Below are positions 38,092 to 48,466 of a DNA stretch of 64,000 nucleotides, piece by piece. Below the pieces are notes generated by a model. The model ran no database searches. It was not told the DNA's origin and worked only from the letters and a program-made list of their open reading frames with translations. Numbering within the stretch: position 1 is the first letter of the stretch; the number at the start of each line of letters is the position of its first letter. Source of the DNA: Gammaproteobacteria bacterium (lineage in GTDB: Bacteria; Pseudomonadota; Gammaproteobacteria; UBA6429; Thiohalophilaceae); NCBI GenBank assembly GCA_030148325.1, contig JASBTR010000205.1, positions 38,401-102,400 of the forward strand. Reading direction: 5' to 3'. Made by a program: the position numbers and the translations under genes.

Positions 38092-39450
38092 ATGGCGAAA
38101 CAACCCATCTATGATGTGCTGATCATTGGCGGCGGTGTATCCGGTACGGCGTTGCTTTATCAGCTGGCACGGTTTACGGATCTTAAACGTGTCATCCTGC
38201 TGGAAAAATATTCTGATGTGGCAACGGTGAATTCGCATGGACGCAATAACAGCCAGACGTTGCATTGCGGCGATATTGAGACCAATTACTCACTGGATAA
38301 AGCGCGCGAAGTGCAACGTACAGCGCGCATGCTGGTTAATTTCAGTCTGGGTTTGCCGGATTATGATCAATGGCTTTTCAAACATCCGAAAATGGTTATT
38401 GGTGTGGGCGAGCAGGAAGGCCAGTTTTTGCGTCAGCGCTATGCAACGTTTTCAGCTGATTTTCCCGCCATGCGTTTTATCCTGCGTGATGAGATTGCGG
38501 GGCTGGAACCACATATAGTAAAGGGTCGCAAGGATGCGATCAATGCCATTGCTATTCTGGATGAATACACGACGGTAAATTTTTCGAGCCTGTCGAAAGC
38601 ATTTGTAGAACAGGCGCAGGCGGTTTCTGGCAAGCAGGTTGAGCTTGCTCTGGATACCTGTGCAGGCAAGATAAGCAAGGACGGTGAAATTTACCAGGTC
38701 GAGTCCAGCAAGGGTCGTTACCAGGCGCGTTTTGTGGTGGTCTGCGCCGGTGGTCACAGTCTGTTGTTTGCCCATCGGATGGGACATGGATTGAATTATT
38801 CCTGTCTGCCAATGGCTGGCAGTTTTTACTACGCACCTAAATTGCTGCAGGGCAAGGTGTATACCGTACAAAATGACAAACTGCCTTTCGCTGCGATTCA
38901 TGGCGATCCGGATATTCTGGTGCCGGATAAATCCCGGCTGGGGCCGACAGCATTAATGACGCCGGTGCTGGAGCGTTACAACATCAGAACCCTGCCGGAA
39001 TTCCTGCGCGTGCTGCGTCTGGATATGGATGTGATTCGGGTGATGTGGGATCTGTTTAAGGTGCCCGACATACGCAATTATATTTTAAAGAATATGTTGT
39101 TTGAAGTACCGCTTGTGCGGCGTAGGTTGTTTCTACAGGACGCGCGCAAGATTATTCCTGAGTTGCGGTTAAAAGATCTTGAATTTGCTTCCAGGGTCGG
39201 CGGCGTGCGCCCGGTGATGATCGACAAGCAGGCACGCAAGCTGCACATGGGGGAAGCGAAAATCGACACGGGCGAGGGAATTATCTTTAATATGACGCCA
39301 TCACCCGGCGCTACCAGTTGTCTGGGCAATGCCGAAGGGGACCTGCGTATTATCGTGGACTATCTGGGTTGCCAGCTCGATAAAACGGCGTTTGCCGAAA
39401 TCCTGCTGGGTGAAAACGGCCTGCCTTTGAGTAACAGGGATATCGCCTGA
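38092..39450 (+). CDS. mqo: FAD-dependent malate:quinone oxidoreductase-like protein
   Basis: The 452-residue product has an FAD-binding start VLIIGGGVSGTALLYQLA, then HGRNNSQTLHCGDIETNYS and a C-terminal glycine-rich FAD loop with MTPSPGATSCLGNAE. This fits the Mqo/L-2-hydroxyglutarate-oxidase-like DAO superfamily, most like the Helicobacter/Campylobacter-type malate:quinone oxidoreductase. Neighbours gltA and mdh support a role with malate. The start is uncertain: ATG 38092 (MAKQPIYDVLIIGG) is preferred over ATG 38044. It converges on gltA with one base between the stops. Confidence 0.85.
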   Translation: MAKQPIYDVLIIGGGVSGTALLYQLARFTDLKRVILLEKYSDVATVNSHGRNNSQTLHCGDIETNYSLDKAREVQRTARMLVNFSLGLPDYDQWLFKHPKMVIGVGEQEGQFLRQRYATFSADFPAMRFILRDEIAGLEPHIVKGRKDAINAIAILDEYTTVNFSSLSKAFVEQAQAVSGKQVELALDTCAGKISKDGEIYQVESSKGRYQARFVVVCAGGHSLLFAHRMGHGLNYSCLPMAGSFYYAPKLLQGKVYTVQNDKLPFAAIHGDPDILVPDKSRLGPTALMTPVLERYNIRTLPEFLRVLRLDMDVIRVMWDLFKVPDIRNYILKNMLFEVPLVRRRLFLQDARKIIPELRLKDLEFASRVGGVRPVMIDKQARKLHMGEAKIDTGEGIIFNMTPSPGATSCLGNAEGDLRIIVDYLGCQLDKTAFAEILLGENGLPLSNRDIA

Positions 39451-39451
39451 A

Positions 39452-40747
39452 TCAGCGTTGATCGATTGGGACATAGTCACGTTGTGCCGGGCCCACGTAA
39501 AGTTGTCGCGGTCGGCCGATGCGCTGATCTTTTTCTGCTATCATTTCCATCCACTGGGCAACCCAGCCGACTGTGCGGGCAATGGCGAACATTACGGTAA
39601 ACATGTTGGATGGAATGCCCAGCGCCTTGTAGATAAGGCCGGAATAGAAATCGACATTGGGATAAAGTTTGCGTTCGATAAAGTAATCATCATTCAGCGC
39701 AATTTCTTCCAGACGTAGGGCCAGCTCGAACAGGGGATCGTTGTCAGCGCCCAGTTTTTCCAGTACTTCATGACACATCTTGCGGATGATGCGTGCGCGT
39801 GGATCATAGTTCTTATAGACCCGGTGTCCGAAGCCCATCAGGCGAAACGGGTCCTGTTTATCCTTGGCGCGGGCGATGTAGCTCGGAATATTTTTAATAT
39901 CGCCAATTTCCTTGAGCATATTGAGTACGGCCTCGTTGGCGCCGCCATGCGCCGGTCCCCAGAGCGCCGCGATGCCCGAGGCGATGCAGGCAAAAGGATT
40001 GGCGCCGGAACTGCCCGCCAGACGCACAGTGGAGGTGCTGGCGTTTTGTTCGTGATCGATGTGCAGAATAAAAATCAGATCCAGCGCCTTCTCCGCCACC
40101 GGATCGACATGGTATTCCTCACAGGGAACGGAGAACATCATATTCAGCAGATTGCCGGTGTAGCTGAGGCTGTTATCGGGATAGACCTGTGGTTCACCGA
40201 TAGAATGCTTGTAACTGGCTGCCGCAATACTGGTCATTTTGGCGATCATGCGGTGCGCGGCGATCTCCCGATGCTGCGGGTTATTGATATCGGTGGAGTC
40301 GTGATAGAAGGCCGAGAGTGATCCCACCACGCCGACCATGATCGCCATGGGATGGGCATCATGATAAAAGCCGCGAAAGAAACTCTTCAGGCTTTCGTTG
40401 AGCATACTGTGATGGGTGATGATTTTTTTGAAGTTGTTGAGTTGTTCTGGGGCAGGCAATTTACCATAGAGCATCAGGTAGGCGACTTCGAGAAAACTGC
40501 TTTTCTCCGCCAGCTGTTCGATGGGATAGCCGCCGTAAAGTAGAATACCTTTATCGCCATCGATAAAGGTGAGTTTGCTTTGACAACTGGCGGTGGAGAG
40601 GAAACCGGGATCATAGGTGAAGTAACCCAGTTCGCGATAAAAGCGGCCAATGTCAATCGCGGCCGGGCCGTGTGTACCTCGTTTCAGGGGCAGTTCGATC
40701 TGGCGACCGCTAAGGTTATCGATAATGGTGACGCTGTCTTTGCTCAT
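39452..40747 (-). CDS. gltA: Citrate synthase
   Basis: Condenses acetyl-CoA and oxaloacetate to citrate at the entry of the TCA cycle. The 431-residue product is the large type II (hexameric, NADH-sensitive) form by length. It has [40 protein letters not shown] with active-site His, and [14 protein letters not shown] with a second His and the Asp region. The ATG at 40747 is followed upstream by a palindrome of the GTAGGATG family. Confidence 0.98.
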   Translation of the reverse strand: MSKDSVTIIDNLSGRQIELPLKRGTHGPAAIDIGRFYRELGYFTYDPGFLSTASCQSKLTFIDGDKGILLYGGYPIEQLAEKSSFLEVAYLMLYGKLPAPEQLNNFKKIITHHSMLNESLKSFFRGFYHDAHPMAIMVGVVGSLSAFYHDSTDINNPQHREIAAHRMIAKMTSIAAASYKHSIGEPQVYPDNSLSYTGNLLNMMFSVPCEEYHVDPVAEKALDLIFILHIDHEQNASTSTVRLAGSSGANPFACIASGIAALWGPAHGGANEAVLNMLKEIGDIKNIPSYIARAKDKQDPFRLMGFGHRVYKNYDPRARIIRKMCHEVLEKLGADNDPLFELALRLEEIALNDDYFIERKLYPNVDFYSGLIYKALGIPSNMFTVMFAIARTVGWVAQWMEMIAEKDQRIGRPRQLYVGPAQRDYVPIDQR

Positions 40748-40767
40748 AGTATTGTGTTCCTTACATT

Positions 40768-40838
40768 GTAGGATGCTGCTGAGGAACGAAGCGCATCAAA
40801 TACTCGATCGATGCGCTTCGTTCCTCAGCACATCCTAC
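40768..40838. repeat. GTAGGATGCTGCTGAG palindrome between mdh and gltA
   Basis: The left arm (40768-40797) and right arm (40810-40838) are nearly perfect complements, CGATGCGCTTCGTTCCTCAG and onward on the right, with a 12-base loop containing CTCGATCG. Same family as 8209-8293 and 32526-32672. It lies between mdh and gltA, transcribed in the same direction. Confidence 0.92.
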
Positions 40839-40882
40839 GTGATGAGATTTTCAATATTCGATATCATGGAAACCATATGCAT

Positions 40883-41806
40883 TTATGGCAAACGGGCAAT
40901 ATCCTCTTTGACCATGGCCGCCGATCGCTCAAAGTCAGCCTTTTCCTTTTCATTCAGATGTAATTCAATAATTTTCACCAGCCCGTTTTCATCCAGCACC
41001 GCCGGTATGCCCATGGCGATCCCCTGCTGGCCGTATTCGCCGTCGAGAATACTGACGCAGGGCAGGATGCGTCGGCGGTTATGGCTGATGGCATCGACCA
41101 TGGAGGCAATGGCAGCGGCCGGTGAGTCGTAGGCGCTGCTGTGTTGCTTGAGGGCGAGGATTTCACCACCGCCCTGACGGGTGCGTTCCGCAATCTGCTC
41201 CAGCGTCTGTGGGTCGATAAACTCTTCGATGGGGATGCCGGAAATATCGGTAAAACGCGCCAGTGGCACCATCGCGTCGCCGTGCCCGCCGAGCACCAGT
41301 GCGGAAATATCTTTTACGGAATAGCCGGTTTCCATGGCGATGAAACTGGTCATGCGTGCGGTGTCCAGCGCGCCAGACTGGCCAAATACACGTTCTCGCG
41401 GCCAGCCGGTTTTTTTCCAGGCATAGAAAGTCAGTACGTCGACCGGGTTGGTGACCATCAGCAGCATTGCCTGCGGTGCATGCTCCAGCATGGCATCGAC
41501 GATGCCGTCGATGATGGACAGATTGGCGTCAAGCACATCGGAGCGTGACATGCCGGGTTTGCGCGGAAAGCCCGCAGTGACAATGACCATATCGGAGTCG
41601 GCCATCGCAGCCGGATCGGTATCGCCGTTTACCCGGGTGTCAAAACGCAACAGCGAGGCGGATTCCTGAATATCCAGTGCTACGCCCTGCGGTACGCCGT
41701 CATGGATATCGATCAACATCAGTTCACGGCAGAGTTCTTCCTTGGCCAGGATCTGGGCGGTGGATTCACCGACACGACCGGCGCCGACAATTGTGATTTT
41801 TTTCAT
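40883..41806 (-). CDS. mdh: Malate dehydrogenase (LDH-like type)
   Basis: NAD-dependent oxidation of malate to oxaloacetate in the TCA cycle. The 307-residue product has the Rossmann start ITIVGAGRVGESTA, LIDIHDGVPQG (acid residue favouring NAD), the substrate-binding GFPRKPGMSRSD loop and the catalytic His in LGGHGDAMVP. Sequence and length place it in the lactate-dehydrogenase-like MDH group rather than the E. coli Mdh group. Together with gltA and mqo it forms a TCA cluster. The start is ATG at 41806. Confidence 0.95.
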   Translation of the reverse strand: MKKITIVGAGRVGESTAQILAKEELCRELMLIDIHDGVPQGVALDIQESASLLRFDTRVNGDTDPAAMADSDMVIVTAGFPRKPGMSRSDVLDANLSIIDGIVDAMLEHAPQAMLLMVTNPVDVLTFYAWKKTGWPRERVFGQSGALDTARMTSFIAMETGYSVKDISALVLGGHGDAMVPLARFTDISGIPIEEFIDPQTLEQIAERTRQGGGEILALKQHSSAYDSPAAAIASMVDAISHNRRRILPCVSILDGEYGQQGIAMGIPAVLDENGLVKIIELHLNEKEKADFERSAAMVKEDIARLP

Positions 41807-41872
41807 TTCACTCGCCTCCTGCGTATGTTGCTTGCTATTACCTCTGCAGCTTGTTGCGAAGTTCTATTGTGG

Positions 41873-41911
41873 GTGCGGCTTAAGCCGCACATGTTCGCCT
41901 GTAAGGCGAAC
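41873..41911. repeat. Two adjacent short palindromes upstream of mdh
   Basis: GTGCGGCTTAAGCCGCAC (41873-41890) is a perfect 18-base palindrome, and GTTCGCCTGTAAGGCGAAC (41893-41911) is a second stem-loop. Fragments of the same pair (GGTGCGGCTT, AGCCGCGCATGTTCGC, GTGAACCTGC) occur at 29029-29110 upstream of mog, so this is another dispersed family. Confidence 0.8.
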
Positions 41912-41959
41912 CTACTAAAGTGTAGGCGAGAACAAAGATACTCGCTAGCCACTTAAAAT

Positions 41960-42808
41960 TTAGAACATGTCCATCATTGCCCGAGCTGCGTTTGACAGCG
42001 TGCGCCCGGGATGCCAGACCAGTCCCAGTTTTCGGCTTACATGTAATTTGGCAATCTTCAGGACTTTTAGTTCAGCATTCAGCATATTTTCCGGCAGCAC
42101 ACTCCAGCCCAGGCCGATGCTTACCAGCATTTTTATGGTTTCCAGATTATTGGTGGACATACGTACGTTGATGGGCTGATCAATAGCTCGCGCCACCATC
42201 TCTCGGGTGTAGGTGCTGGAGTTGGGCAGAATGGCGGGATACTCAAGCAATTGTGCAAGACGAACAGACTTTTTGCTGGCCAGTGGATGGTTGGCGCTGG
42301 TGACGACAGCCATGGGGTCATTCCAGACTGGCCGGGTTTTTAGATCTGTCGGTAATGCCAGAGGCAGGGTAATAATGCCCAGCTCCAGCTCCCCCTGCCG
42401 GATGGCTTTGCAGGCTTCTTCCGATGCCATAAAGTGCAGGTTCAGATCCACCTGCGGATAGCGCGAGGTATAACGGCGCAGCACCGGTGGCAGCCGATGC
42501 AGGCCAATGTGGTGACTGGTGCCAATGCTGAGCTGACCGGTAACTTCATCGGACAAACTGGAAATGGCGCGGCGGCTGTCCTCGATTTCCTGCAGAATAC
42601 GCTGGGCGCGGGGCAGCAGCGCCTGACCGGCCTCGGTCAGGCTGATATGGCGGCTGATGCGATCAAACAACGAGCATTCCAGTTCTGACTCCAGCGCTGC
42701 AATGCGTTTGCTCACCGCCGGCTGGGTCAGGAACAGCTTTTCCGAGGCACGGGAGAATGACCCGCACCCGGCTACGGTGACAAAGGCATGCAGACTGGCA
42801 ATATCCAT
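41960..42808 (-). CDS. LysR-family transcriptional regulator, divergent from leuC
   Basis: The 282-residue product has an N-terminal winged helix-turn-helix (residues 1-60; LHAFVTVAGCGSFSRASEKL, TQPAVSKRIAALE) and a C-terminal effector-binding domain. ATG 42808 has AAAGGA just upstream. In Pseudomonas a LysR gene also lies divergent from leuC. It may regulate leuC or itself from the shared 213-base gap; the ligand is unknown. Confidence 0.93.
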   Translation of the reverse strand: MDIASLHAFVTVAGCGSFSRASEKLFLTQPAVSKRIAALESELECSLFDRISRHISLTEAGQALLPRAQRILQEIEDSRRAISSLSDEVTGQLSIGTSHHIGLHRLPPVLRRYTSRYPQVDLNLHFMASEEACKAIRQGELELGIITLPLALPTDLKTRPVWNDPMAVVTSANHPLASKKSVRLAQLLEYPAILPNSSTYTREMVARAIDQPINVRMSTNNLETIKMLVSIGLGWSVLPENMLNAELKVLKIAKLHVSRKLGLVWHPGRTLSNAARAMMDMF

Positions 42809-42920
42809 ATTATTCCTTTTCGGAATGGTAAATATAAAAATAATGAATTTGAGTAATAGTATAGTTCGCACTAGTATGCATGACCAGTGTCAATGCACAT
42901 GTTTGCAAGCGAGATAATTG

Positions 42921-42940
42921 AACGCAGAGGCGCAGAGATT
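42921..42940. repeat. Single arm of the ACGCAGAG family in the lysR-leuC gap
   Basis: AACGCAGAGGCGCAGAGATT has no visible partner arm. The 213-base region (42809-43021) is otherwise AT-rich on the lysR side and holds presumed divergent promoters (for example a TATAGT at about 42862); no clear LysR operator could be fixed. Confidence 0.6.
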
Positions 42941-43021
42941 TGCTGTGAATTAGAAAGCGGGAGTTTTTGTAATATTTTCTCCGCGTTGATGAATCAAGCT
43001 GGAATAAAGGAGAATAGCAAA

Positions 43022-44440
43022 ATGACAGGCAAAACTTTATATGACAAATTGTGGGATGCGCATGTTGTCCGTGATAATGGCGATGGCACGGCCCTGCTCT
43101 ATATTGATCGTCAACTTGTGCATGAAGTGACTTCGCCGCAGGCCTTCGAAGGTTTGCGCCTGGCCAGGCGTAAACCCTGGCGGGTGAGTGCGACACTGGC
43201 CTCGCCTGATCATAATGTGCCGACCACCGTTGAGGAACGCCATAGCGGCATAGACGGCATTCTCGATCCGGTGTCCCGGTTGCAGGTGCAGACGCTGGAT
43301 CAGAACTGTAAACAATTTGGCATCACCGAATTCACGATGAATGATATTCGACAGGGTATCGTTCATGTCATTGGTCCCGAAGAAGGCGCGACCCTGCCCG
43401 GTATGACCGTGGTCTGTGGTGATTCACATACCTCCACCCATGGCGCATTTGGCGCACTGGCGTTTGGCATCGGGACGTCCGAGGTTGAGCATGTGCTCGC
43501 AACGCAGTGCCTGGTGCAGAAAAAATCCCGTGCGATGTTGGTGCGTGTGGATGGCAAAGCGCCTGAAGGGGTGACGGCCAAAGATATTGTCCTGGCTATC
43601 ATTGGCCGTATTGGCACGGCCGGCGGTACGGGTTTTGCGATTGAATTTGCCGGCGAAGCGATTCGTGCTCTCTCGATTGAAGGTCGCATGACCTTGTGCA
43701 ACATGGCCATCGAAGCCGGTGCACGCGCCGGGATAGTCGGCGTGGATGAGAAAACCATCGACTATGTCAAAGGCCGCCCCTTTGCGCCTGGAGAAGCAGA
43801 CTGGGCGCAGGCGGTAGCCGAGTGGAAAACCCTGCACAGTGATAGCGATGCGGTGTTTGATGAAGTGGTTCAGCTTGATGTAACACAGTTGCAGCCACAG
43901 GTGACCTGGGGTACGTCACCGGAAATGGTGGTGGACGTACATGCGCAGGTGCCGGATCCGGCCGCCGAAAGCGACAGTGTCAAACGCGATGGAATGAAAA
44001 AGGCGCTGGTCTATATGGGGCTGGAGCCGAAAACACCGATCACCGACATAGACGTGGATAAAGTATTCATCGGTTCCTGCACTAACTCGCGGATTGAGGA
44101 CATGCGTGCAGCCGCGGCCGTGGCAAAAGGTCGCAAGGTGGCGGACAATGTTAAATTGGCATTGGTGGTGCCGGGTTCCGGGCTGGTAAAACAACAGGCC
44201 GAGGAAGAAGGGCTGGATAAAGTCTTCATCGAAGCTGGATTCGAGTGGCGCGAACCGGGCTGCTCTATGTGCCTGGCGATGAATGCGGATCGACTGGAGC
44301 CGGGTGAACGTTGCGCCTCGACATCCAATAGAAATTTTGAAGGTCGGCAGGGGCAGGGTGGACGCACGCATTTGGTCAGTCCGGCGATGGCCGCGGCGGC
44401 CGCGGTTGCCGGGCATTTTATTGATGTACGGGATTTATAA
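43022..44440 (+). CDS. leuC: 3-isopropylmalate dehydratase, large subunit
   Basis: With LeuD, isomerises 2-isopropylmalate to 3-isopropylmalate in leucine synthesis. The 472-residue product is an aconitase-fold protein with [4Fe-4S] ligands Cys353 (IGSCTNSR), Cys414 and Cys417 (GCSMCLAMN), and [25 protein letters not shown] at 43008-43013 supports the ATG at 43022. leuD is not adjacent; a PEBP gene and two palindromes intervene. Confidence 0.98.
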   Translation: MTGKTLYDKLWDAHVVRDNGDGTALLYIDRQLVHEVTSPQAFEGLRLARRKPWRVSATLASPDHNVPTTVEERHSGIDGILDPVSRLQVQTLDQNCKQFGITEFTMNDIRQGIVHVIGPEEGATLPGMTVVCGDSHTSTHGAFGALAFGIGTSEVEHVLATQCLVQKKSRAMLVRVDGKAPEGVTAKDIVLAIIGRIGTAGGTGFAIEFAGEAIRALSIEGRMTLCNMAIEAGARAGIVGVDEKTIDYVKGRPFAPGEADWAQAVAEWKTLHSDSDAVFDEVVQLDVTQLQPQVTWGTSPEMVVDVHAQVPDPAAESDSVKRDGMKKALVYMGLEPKTPITDIDVDKVFIGSCTNSRIEDMRAAAAVAKGRKVADNVKLALVVPGSGLVKQQAEEEGLDKVFIEAGFEWREPGCSMCLAMNADRLEPGERCASTSNRNFEGRQGQGGRTHLVSPAMAAAAAVAGHFIDVRDL

Positions 44441-44535
44441 AAAATCACTATAGAGGAGATGGCGGTCACAGAGGTTGGAAGAGTATTTTTAATCTCTACG
44501 GGTTTAATTCCCCACAGTTTGCTGTGATTAATATT

Positions 44536-44605
44536 AACCGCGAAGACGCAAAGGACGCCAGGTTTTAGCCAAACAATTCCTGGCGTCCTTTGCGTCCTGG
44601 CGGTT
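44536..44605. repeat. Palindromic repeat between leuC and the PEBP gene
   Basis: Arms at 44536-44562 (AACCGCGAAGACGCAAAGGA and onward) and 44579-44605 are nearly perfect complements with a 16-base loop. It belongs to the ACGCAAAGG family and lies within the leu gene row. Confidence 0.9.
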
Positions 44606-44713
44606 CAGATTGTTCCTTCGACTAATATCCCGTAGCTTGCTGCGGGGTGGTTTATTGATTTTCTCTGTGTTTTTCCGTGCTCGGTGTGGTTTAAAGTTAA
44701 CAGGGATAAAAAA

Positions 44714-45256
44714 ATGAAAAAATTTATACTCAGTATGGCGCTGTTGGTGATCACGAATCAGGTCCTGGCCGAGGGCTTTACGCTGAAAAGTAACGCGGTC
44801 ATGGGGCAGCTGGCGAATGCACAGGTGTTTTCAGGTTTTGGCTGCAAAGGTAAAAATATATCACCCAGGCTGGCGTGGTCAAATGCCCCGAAGGGAACAA
44901 AAAGTTTTGCCCTGACGGTTTATGATCCGGATGCGCCGACTGGCAGCGGATGGTGGCACTGGCTGATATTCAATATCCCCGGCAGCGTCAATGAACTGGT
45001 AACCGATGCAGGAAATGTAAGCAAAGGTCTGGCGCCGAAGGGCAGCGTTCAGAGCATAAACAACTATGGCAAAGTCGGTTATGGCGGCGCTTGCCCGCCT
45101 GAAGGCGACAAAGCGCATCGCTACATCTTTACGGTTTATGCACTCGGGGTAGAGAAACTGGATTTGAACAGTAACGCGATGCCGGCACTGGTGGGCTTTT
45201 ATCTGAATAATGCCGCGATTGCCAGAGCATCATTAATCGCATATTACGGGCGTTAA
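44714..45256 (+). CDS. PEBP-family (YbhB/YbcL) protein, exported
   Basis: The 180-residue product has a signal peptide (MKKFILSMALLVITNQVLA, then EGFTL). It is followed by a phosphatidylethanolamine-binding-protein domain with the ligand-site motif YDPDAPTGSGWWHWLIFNIP and the GACPPEGDKAHRYIFTVYAL motif. Bacterial members have no firmly known role; they are often called Raf kinase inhibitor-like. ATG 44714 has AGGG upstream. Its location between leuC and leuD is unusual. Confidence 0.93.
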   Translation: MKKFILSMALLVITNQVLAEGFTLKSNAVMGQLANAQVFSGFGCKGKNISPRLAWSNAPKGTKSFALTVYDPDAPTGSGWWHWLIFNIPGSVNELVTDAGNVSKGLAPKGSVQSINNYGKVGYGGACPPEGDKAHRYIFTVYALGVEKLDLNSNAMPALVGFYLNNAAIARASLIAYYGR

Positions 45257-45295
45257 GAAGTTCCTCGGGCTCAGAGTCAAATTTGGTAAAAAATC

Positions 45296-45381
45296 TAACG
45301 CAGAGACGCGAAGACGCAAAAAACGCAAAGTGTCAAAATTCAATTTCTTTGCACCTCTGCACCTCTGCGTTCTTTGCGTTA
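45296..45381. repeat. Palindromic repeat between the PEBP gene and leuD
   Basis: Arms of the ACGCAGAGACGCGAAGACGC family (from 45296) and its diverged complement (ending GCGTTCTTTGCGTTA at 45381) enclose an AT-rich loop. The leuD start codon follows 19 bases later. Confidence 0.85.
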
Positions 45382-45400
45382 AAATACGAAGGTTAAAAAA

Positions 45401-46039
45401 ATGGAAAAGTTCAAAACATTTACCGGGGTCGTCGCACTGATGGATCGGCCTAATGTGGATACCGATGCGATCATTCCCAAACAATTTTTAAAGTCGATTA
45501 AACGCACGGGCTTTGGCCCCAATCTGTTTGATGAATGGCGTTATCTGGATCACGGTGAGCCGGGCCAGGATAATAGCCGGCGACCATTGAACCCGGATTT
45601 CGTTCTCAATCAGGAACGCTATCAGGGTGCGCAAATTTTGCTGGCGCGGGAGAACTTTGGTTGTGGTTCCAGCCGCGAACATGCGCCCTGGGCGCTGGAG
45701 GATTATGGCTTCCGAGTGATCATCGCGCCGAGCTTCGCCGATATCTTTTTCAACAACTGTTTCAAGAACGGTCTTCTGCCCATCGTATTGGAAGAGGGTC
45801 TTGTAGACGGCCTGTTCCGCGAGGTAGAAGCTACGCCCGGTTATGCGCTTACAGTGGATCTGGATGCGCAGATCATTCGCAGGCTGGATGGCAGTGAGAT
45901 TTCGTTTGATGTGGATGAGTTTCGCAAATACTGCCTGCTCAACGGGCTGGACGACATCGGTATGACCCTGCAGCATGCAGACGATATTCGGGCATACGAA
46001 GCGCGGCGCAAACAGGAAGCGCCCTGGCTATTTCAGTGA
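45401..46039 (+). CDS. leuD: 3-isopropylmalate dehydratase, small subunit
   Basis: Small swivel-domain subunit of isopropylmalate isomerase. The 212-residue product has [16 protein letters not shown], the [16 protein letters not shown] motif and [12 protein letters not shown]. The ATG follows AAGG a few bases upstream. The TGA stop is part of the CAGTGACGAG junction where a GTGACGAG repeat begins. Confidence 0.98.
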   Translation: MEKFKTFTGVVALMDRPNVDTDAIIPKQFLKSIKRTGFGPNLFDEWRYLDHGEPGQDNSRRPLNPDFVLNQERYQGAQILLARENFGCGSSREHAPWALEDYGFRVIIAPSFADIFFNNCFKNGLLPIVLEEGLVDGLFREVEATPGYALTVDLDAQIIRRLDGSEISFDVDEFRKYCLLNGLDDIGMTLQHADDIRAYEARRKQEAPWLFQ

Positions 46040-46115
46040 CGAGTGACGAGGGACGAGTGATGAGGACTAATAATGGAGTTCCTCGCCACTCGTCACTCGC
46101 AACTCGTCCCTTGTC
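46036..46115. repeat. CTCGTCCCTCGTCAC-family inverted repeat between leuD and leuB
   Basis: The left arm (46036-46065) is GTGACGAGTGACGAGG-type sequence that includes the leuD stop codon; the right arm (46080-46115) is CCTCGCCACTCGTCAC-type sequence. The loop is about 15 bases. Confidence 0.9.
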
Positions 46116-46158
46116 GGGTTTACGCTACACATTGTTTTAACATCGGGAAATCAAATTT

Positions 46159-47241
46159 ATGTCTAAAAATATTTTAATCCTCCCTGGCGACGGGATTGGT
46201 CAGGAAATCGTCGCTGAGGCGGTGAAGGTGCTCGATTGTCTGCAAAAAGACTTCGGCCTGAAGGTGGAGCTGGAAGAAGCGCTGGTGGGCGGTACAGCCT
46301 ATGATGACAGCGGTTCGCCGTTACCGGAGAGCACGCTGAAACTGGCGAAACAGGCCGATTCGCTTTTACTCGGGGCGGTGGGTGGTTATAAGTGGGAGTC
46401 GCTGGATATCGCTGTGCGCCCGGAGAAGGGCCTGCTGGGTCTGCGCGCCGGGCTGGAATTATTCGCCAACCTGCGCCCGGCAATCCTGTATCCACAACTG
46501 GCGGAGGCCTCGACCCTGAAGCCTGAGGTGGTGTCCGGACTGAATATCATGATCGTGCGCGAGCTGACCGGCGGGATTTACTTCGGTCAGCCCCGAGGCG
46601 TGCGCACACTCGACAACGGTGAGAAGGAAGGCTACAACACCCTGGTCTACCGTGAGTCGGAAATCGAGCGCATCGCAAAAGTGGCGTTTGATATTGCGGG
46701 TAAGCGCGACAGTCGTGTCTGCTCGGTGGACAAGGCCAACGTGCTTGAATGCACCGAACTCTGGCGCGATGTGGTCAACCGGGTCGGCGAAGCTCATAAA
46801 GAGATTGAACTGAGTCACATGTACGTGGACAATGCCGCCATGCAGCTGGTGCGGGCGCCGAAGCAGTTCGACGTGATGGTTACCACCAACATGTTTGGCG
46901 ACATTCTTTCCGATTGCGCCGCGATGCTCACCGGTTCCATCGGCATGCTGCCCTCGGCCTCGCTGGATGCAAAGAGTAAAGGTATGTACGAACCGATTCA
47001 CGGTTCGGCACCGGACATCGCCGGGCAGGACGTGGCGAATCCACTGGCGACCATTCTGTCGGTGGCGATGATGCTGCGCTATAGCCTGGACGAGGCTGCG
47101 CTGGCGGAGCGCATCGAACAGGCGGTCAACAGCGTACTGGATCAGGGACTGCGCACCCAGGACATATTCAGTGAAGGCATGAAGAAAGTCGGCACCGCAG
47201 ACATGGGCGATGCGGTGGTTGCCGCGATGCGGCAACAGTGA
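46159..47241 (+). CDS. leuB: 3-isopropylmalate dehydrogenase
   Basis: Oxidatively decarboxylates 3-isopropylmalate with NAD in leucine synthesis. The 360-residue product has [14 protein letters not shown], the substrate-binding [30 protein letters not shown], and [13 protein letters not shown]. Length and motifs are normal. As with leuD, its stop lies at a CAGTGACGAG repeat junction. Confidence 0.98.
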   Translation: MSKNILILPGDGIGQEIVAEAVKVLDCLQKDFGLKVELEEALVGGTAYDDSGSPLPESTLKLAKQADSLLLGAVGGYKWESLDIAVRPEKGLLGLRAGLELFANLRPAILYPQLAEASTLKPEVVSGLNIMIVRELTGGIYFGQPRGVRTLDNGEKEGYNTLVYRESEIERIAKVAFDIAGKRDSRVCSVDKANVLECTELWRDVVNRVGEAHKEIELSHMYVDNAAMQLVRAPKQFDVMVTTNMFGDILSDCAAMLTGSIGMLPSASLDAKSKGMYEPIHGSAPDIAGQDVANPLATILSVAMMLRYSLDEAALAERIEQAVNSVLDQGLRTQDIFSEGMKKVGTADMGDAVVAAMRQQ

Positions 47242-47310
47242 CGAGGGCCAGGGGACGAGTGACGAGGTCTAAACGGTTTTCCTCGTCCCTCGTCCCTCGT
47301 AACTTGCCCC
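47238..47310. repeat. CTCGTCCCTCGTCAC-family inverted repeat between leuB and asd
   Basis: The left arm starts in the leuB stop codon (GTGACGAGGGCCAGGGG and onward); the right arm is CCTCGTCCCTCGTCCC-type sequence at 47280-47310. Similar in layout to the leuD-leuB copy. Confidence 0.88.
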
Positions 47311-47353
47311 TTAATAATTATTTAAACATAGAAAACTAATTCGAGGCAGGGCA

Positions 47354-48466
47354 ATGAAAAAAGTTGGGTTGATAGGTTGGCGCGGCATGGTGGGTTCTGT
47401 GCTGATGCAGCGCATGCGTGAGGAAAAAGATTTTGAGCTGATTGAGCCGGTTTTCTTCACTACCTCGCAGACCGGTCAGCCGGGGCCGGAGGTGGGCAAG
47501 GACGTGCCTGCGCTGAAAGACGCGAAAGACATCGATGAACTGAAAGTCATGGATGTGATTCTGTCCTGTCAGGGCGGCGGCTATACCGAAGACGTTTATC
47601 CCAAGTTGCGTGCGGCGGGCTGGAAGGGCTACTGGATCGATGCCGCTTCCACCCTGCGCATGGAAGACGACAGCATCATTGTCCTGGATCCGGTCAATCT
47701 GGAGGTTATCAAGGATGGCCTGAGCAAGGGCGTGAATACCTTTGTCGGCGGCAACTGCACCGTGAGCCTGATGTTGATGGCGCTGGGCGGGCTGTTCCAG
47801 CATGATTTAATTGAATGGATTACACCGATGACTTACCAGGCTGCTTCCGGTGCCGGTGCGCGCAATATGCGTGAGCTGTTGCAGCAGATGGGCTCCCTGC
47901 GTGATTCGGTCAGCGATCTGCTCGATGATCCGGCCTCGGCTATTCTGGAAATCGATCGTAAGGTTACGGCGCATATGCGCGGTGACAGTTATCCGATGGA
48001 CAACTGGGGCGTGCCGCTGGCAGGCAGTCTGATCCCCTGGCTCGACAGCCAGCTTGAAACCGGCCAGAGCCGCGAGGAATGGAAGGCAGAGGTGGAAACC
48101 AACAAGATTCTGGGTAATCAGCATCCCATTCCTATAGATGGGATCTGCGTGCGCATCGGCGCGATGCGTTCCCATTCCCAGGCGCTGACCATTAAACTGA
48201 AAAAAGACGCGCCGCTGGATGAAATCGAAAGCATGCTGGCCGATGCCAACGACTGGGTTAAAGTAGTGCCCAATGAGCGTGAGCGAAGCATGAAGGAGCT
48301 GACTCCCGCGGCAATCACCGGCACTCTGACCGTGCCGATTGGCCGCCTGCGCAAGCTGACTATGGGCAAGGATTACCTGTCAGCCTTTACCGTGGGCGAT
48401 CAGCTGCTCTGGGGCGCGGCGGAACCCCTGCGGCGGATGCTGCGGATTCTGCTGGATGAGGAATAA
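47354..48466 (+). CDS. asd: Aspartate-semialdehyde dehydrogenase
   Basis: Makes aspartate semialdehyde for lysine, threonine, methionine and diaminopimelate synthesis. The 370-residue product is of the gammaproteobacterial type with [15 protein letters not shown], the active-site Cys135 in [16 protein letters not shown], and [13 protein letters not shown] near the C-terminus. It is placed between leuB and fimV as in Pseudomonas. Confidence 0.98.
   Translation: MKKVGLIGWRGMVGSVLMQRMREEKDFELIEPVFFTTSQTGQPGPEVGKDVPALKDAKDIDELKVMDVILSCQGGGYTEDVYPKLRAAGWKGYWIDAASTLRMEDDSIIVLDPVNLEVIKDGLSKGVNTFVGGNCTVSLMLMALGGLFQHDLIEWITPMTYQAASGAGARNMRELLQQMGSLRDSVSDLLDDPASAILEIDRKVTAHMRGDSYPMDNWGVPLAGSLIPWLDSQLETGQSREEWKAEVETNKILGNQHPIPIDGICVRIGAMRSHSQALTIKLKKDAPLDEIESMLADANDWVKVVPNERERSMKELTPAAITGTLTVPIGRLRKLTMGKDYLSAFTVGDQLLWGAAEPLRRMLRILLDEE

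Noticed and set aside
42809..43021. Leucine attenuator or leader peptide before leuC
   Set aside because: No Leu-rich short ORF or terminator pair; the region holds a single repeat arm and presumed promoters.
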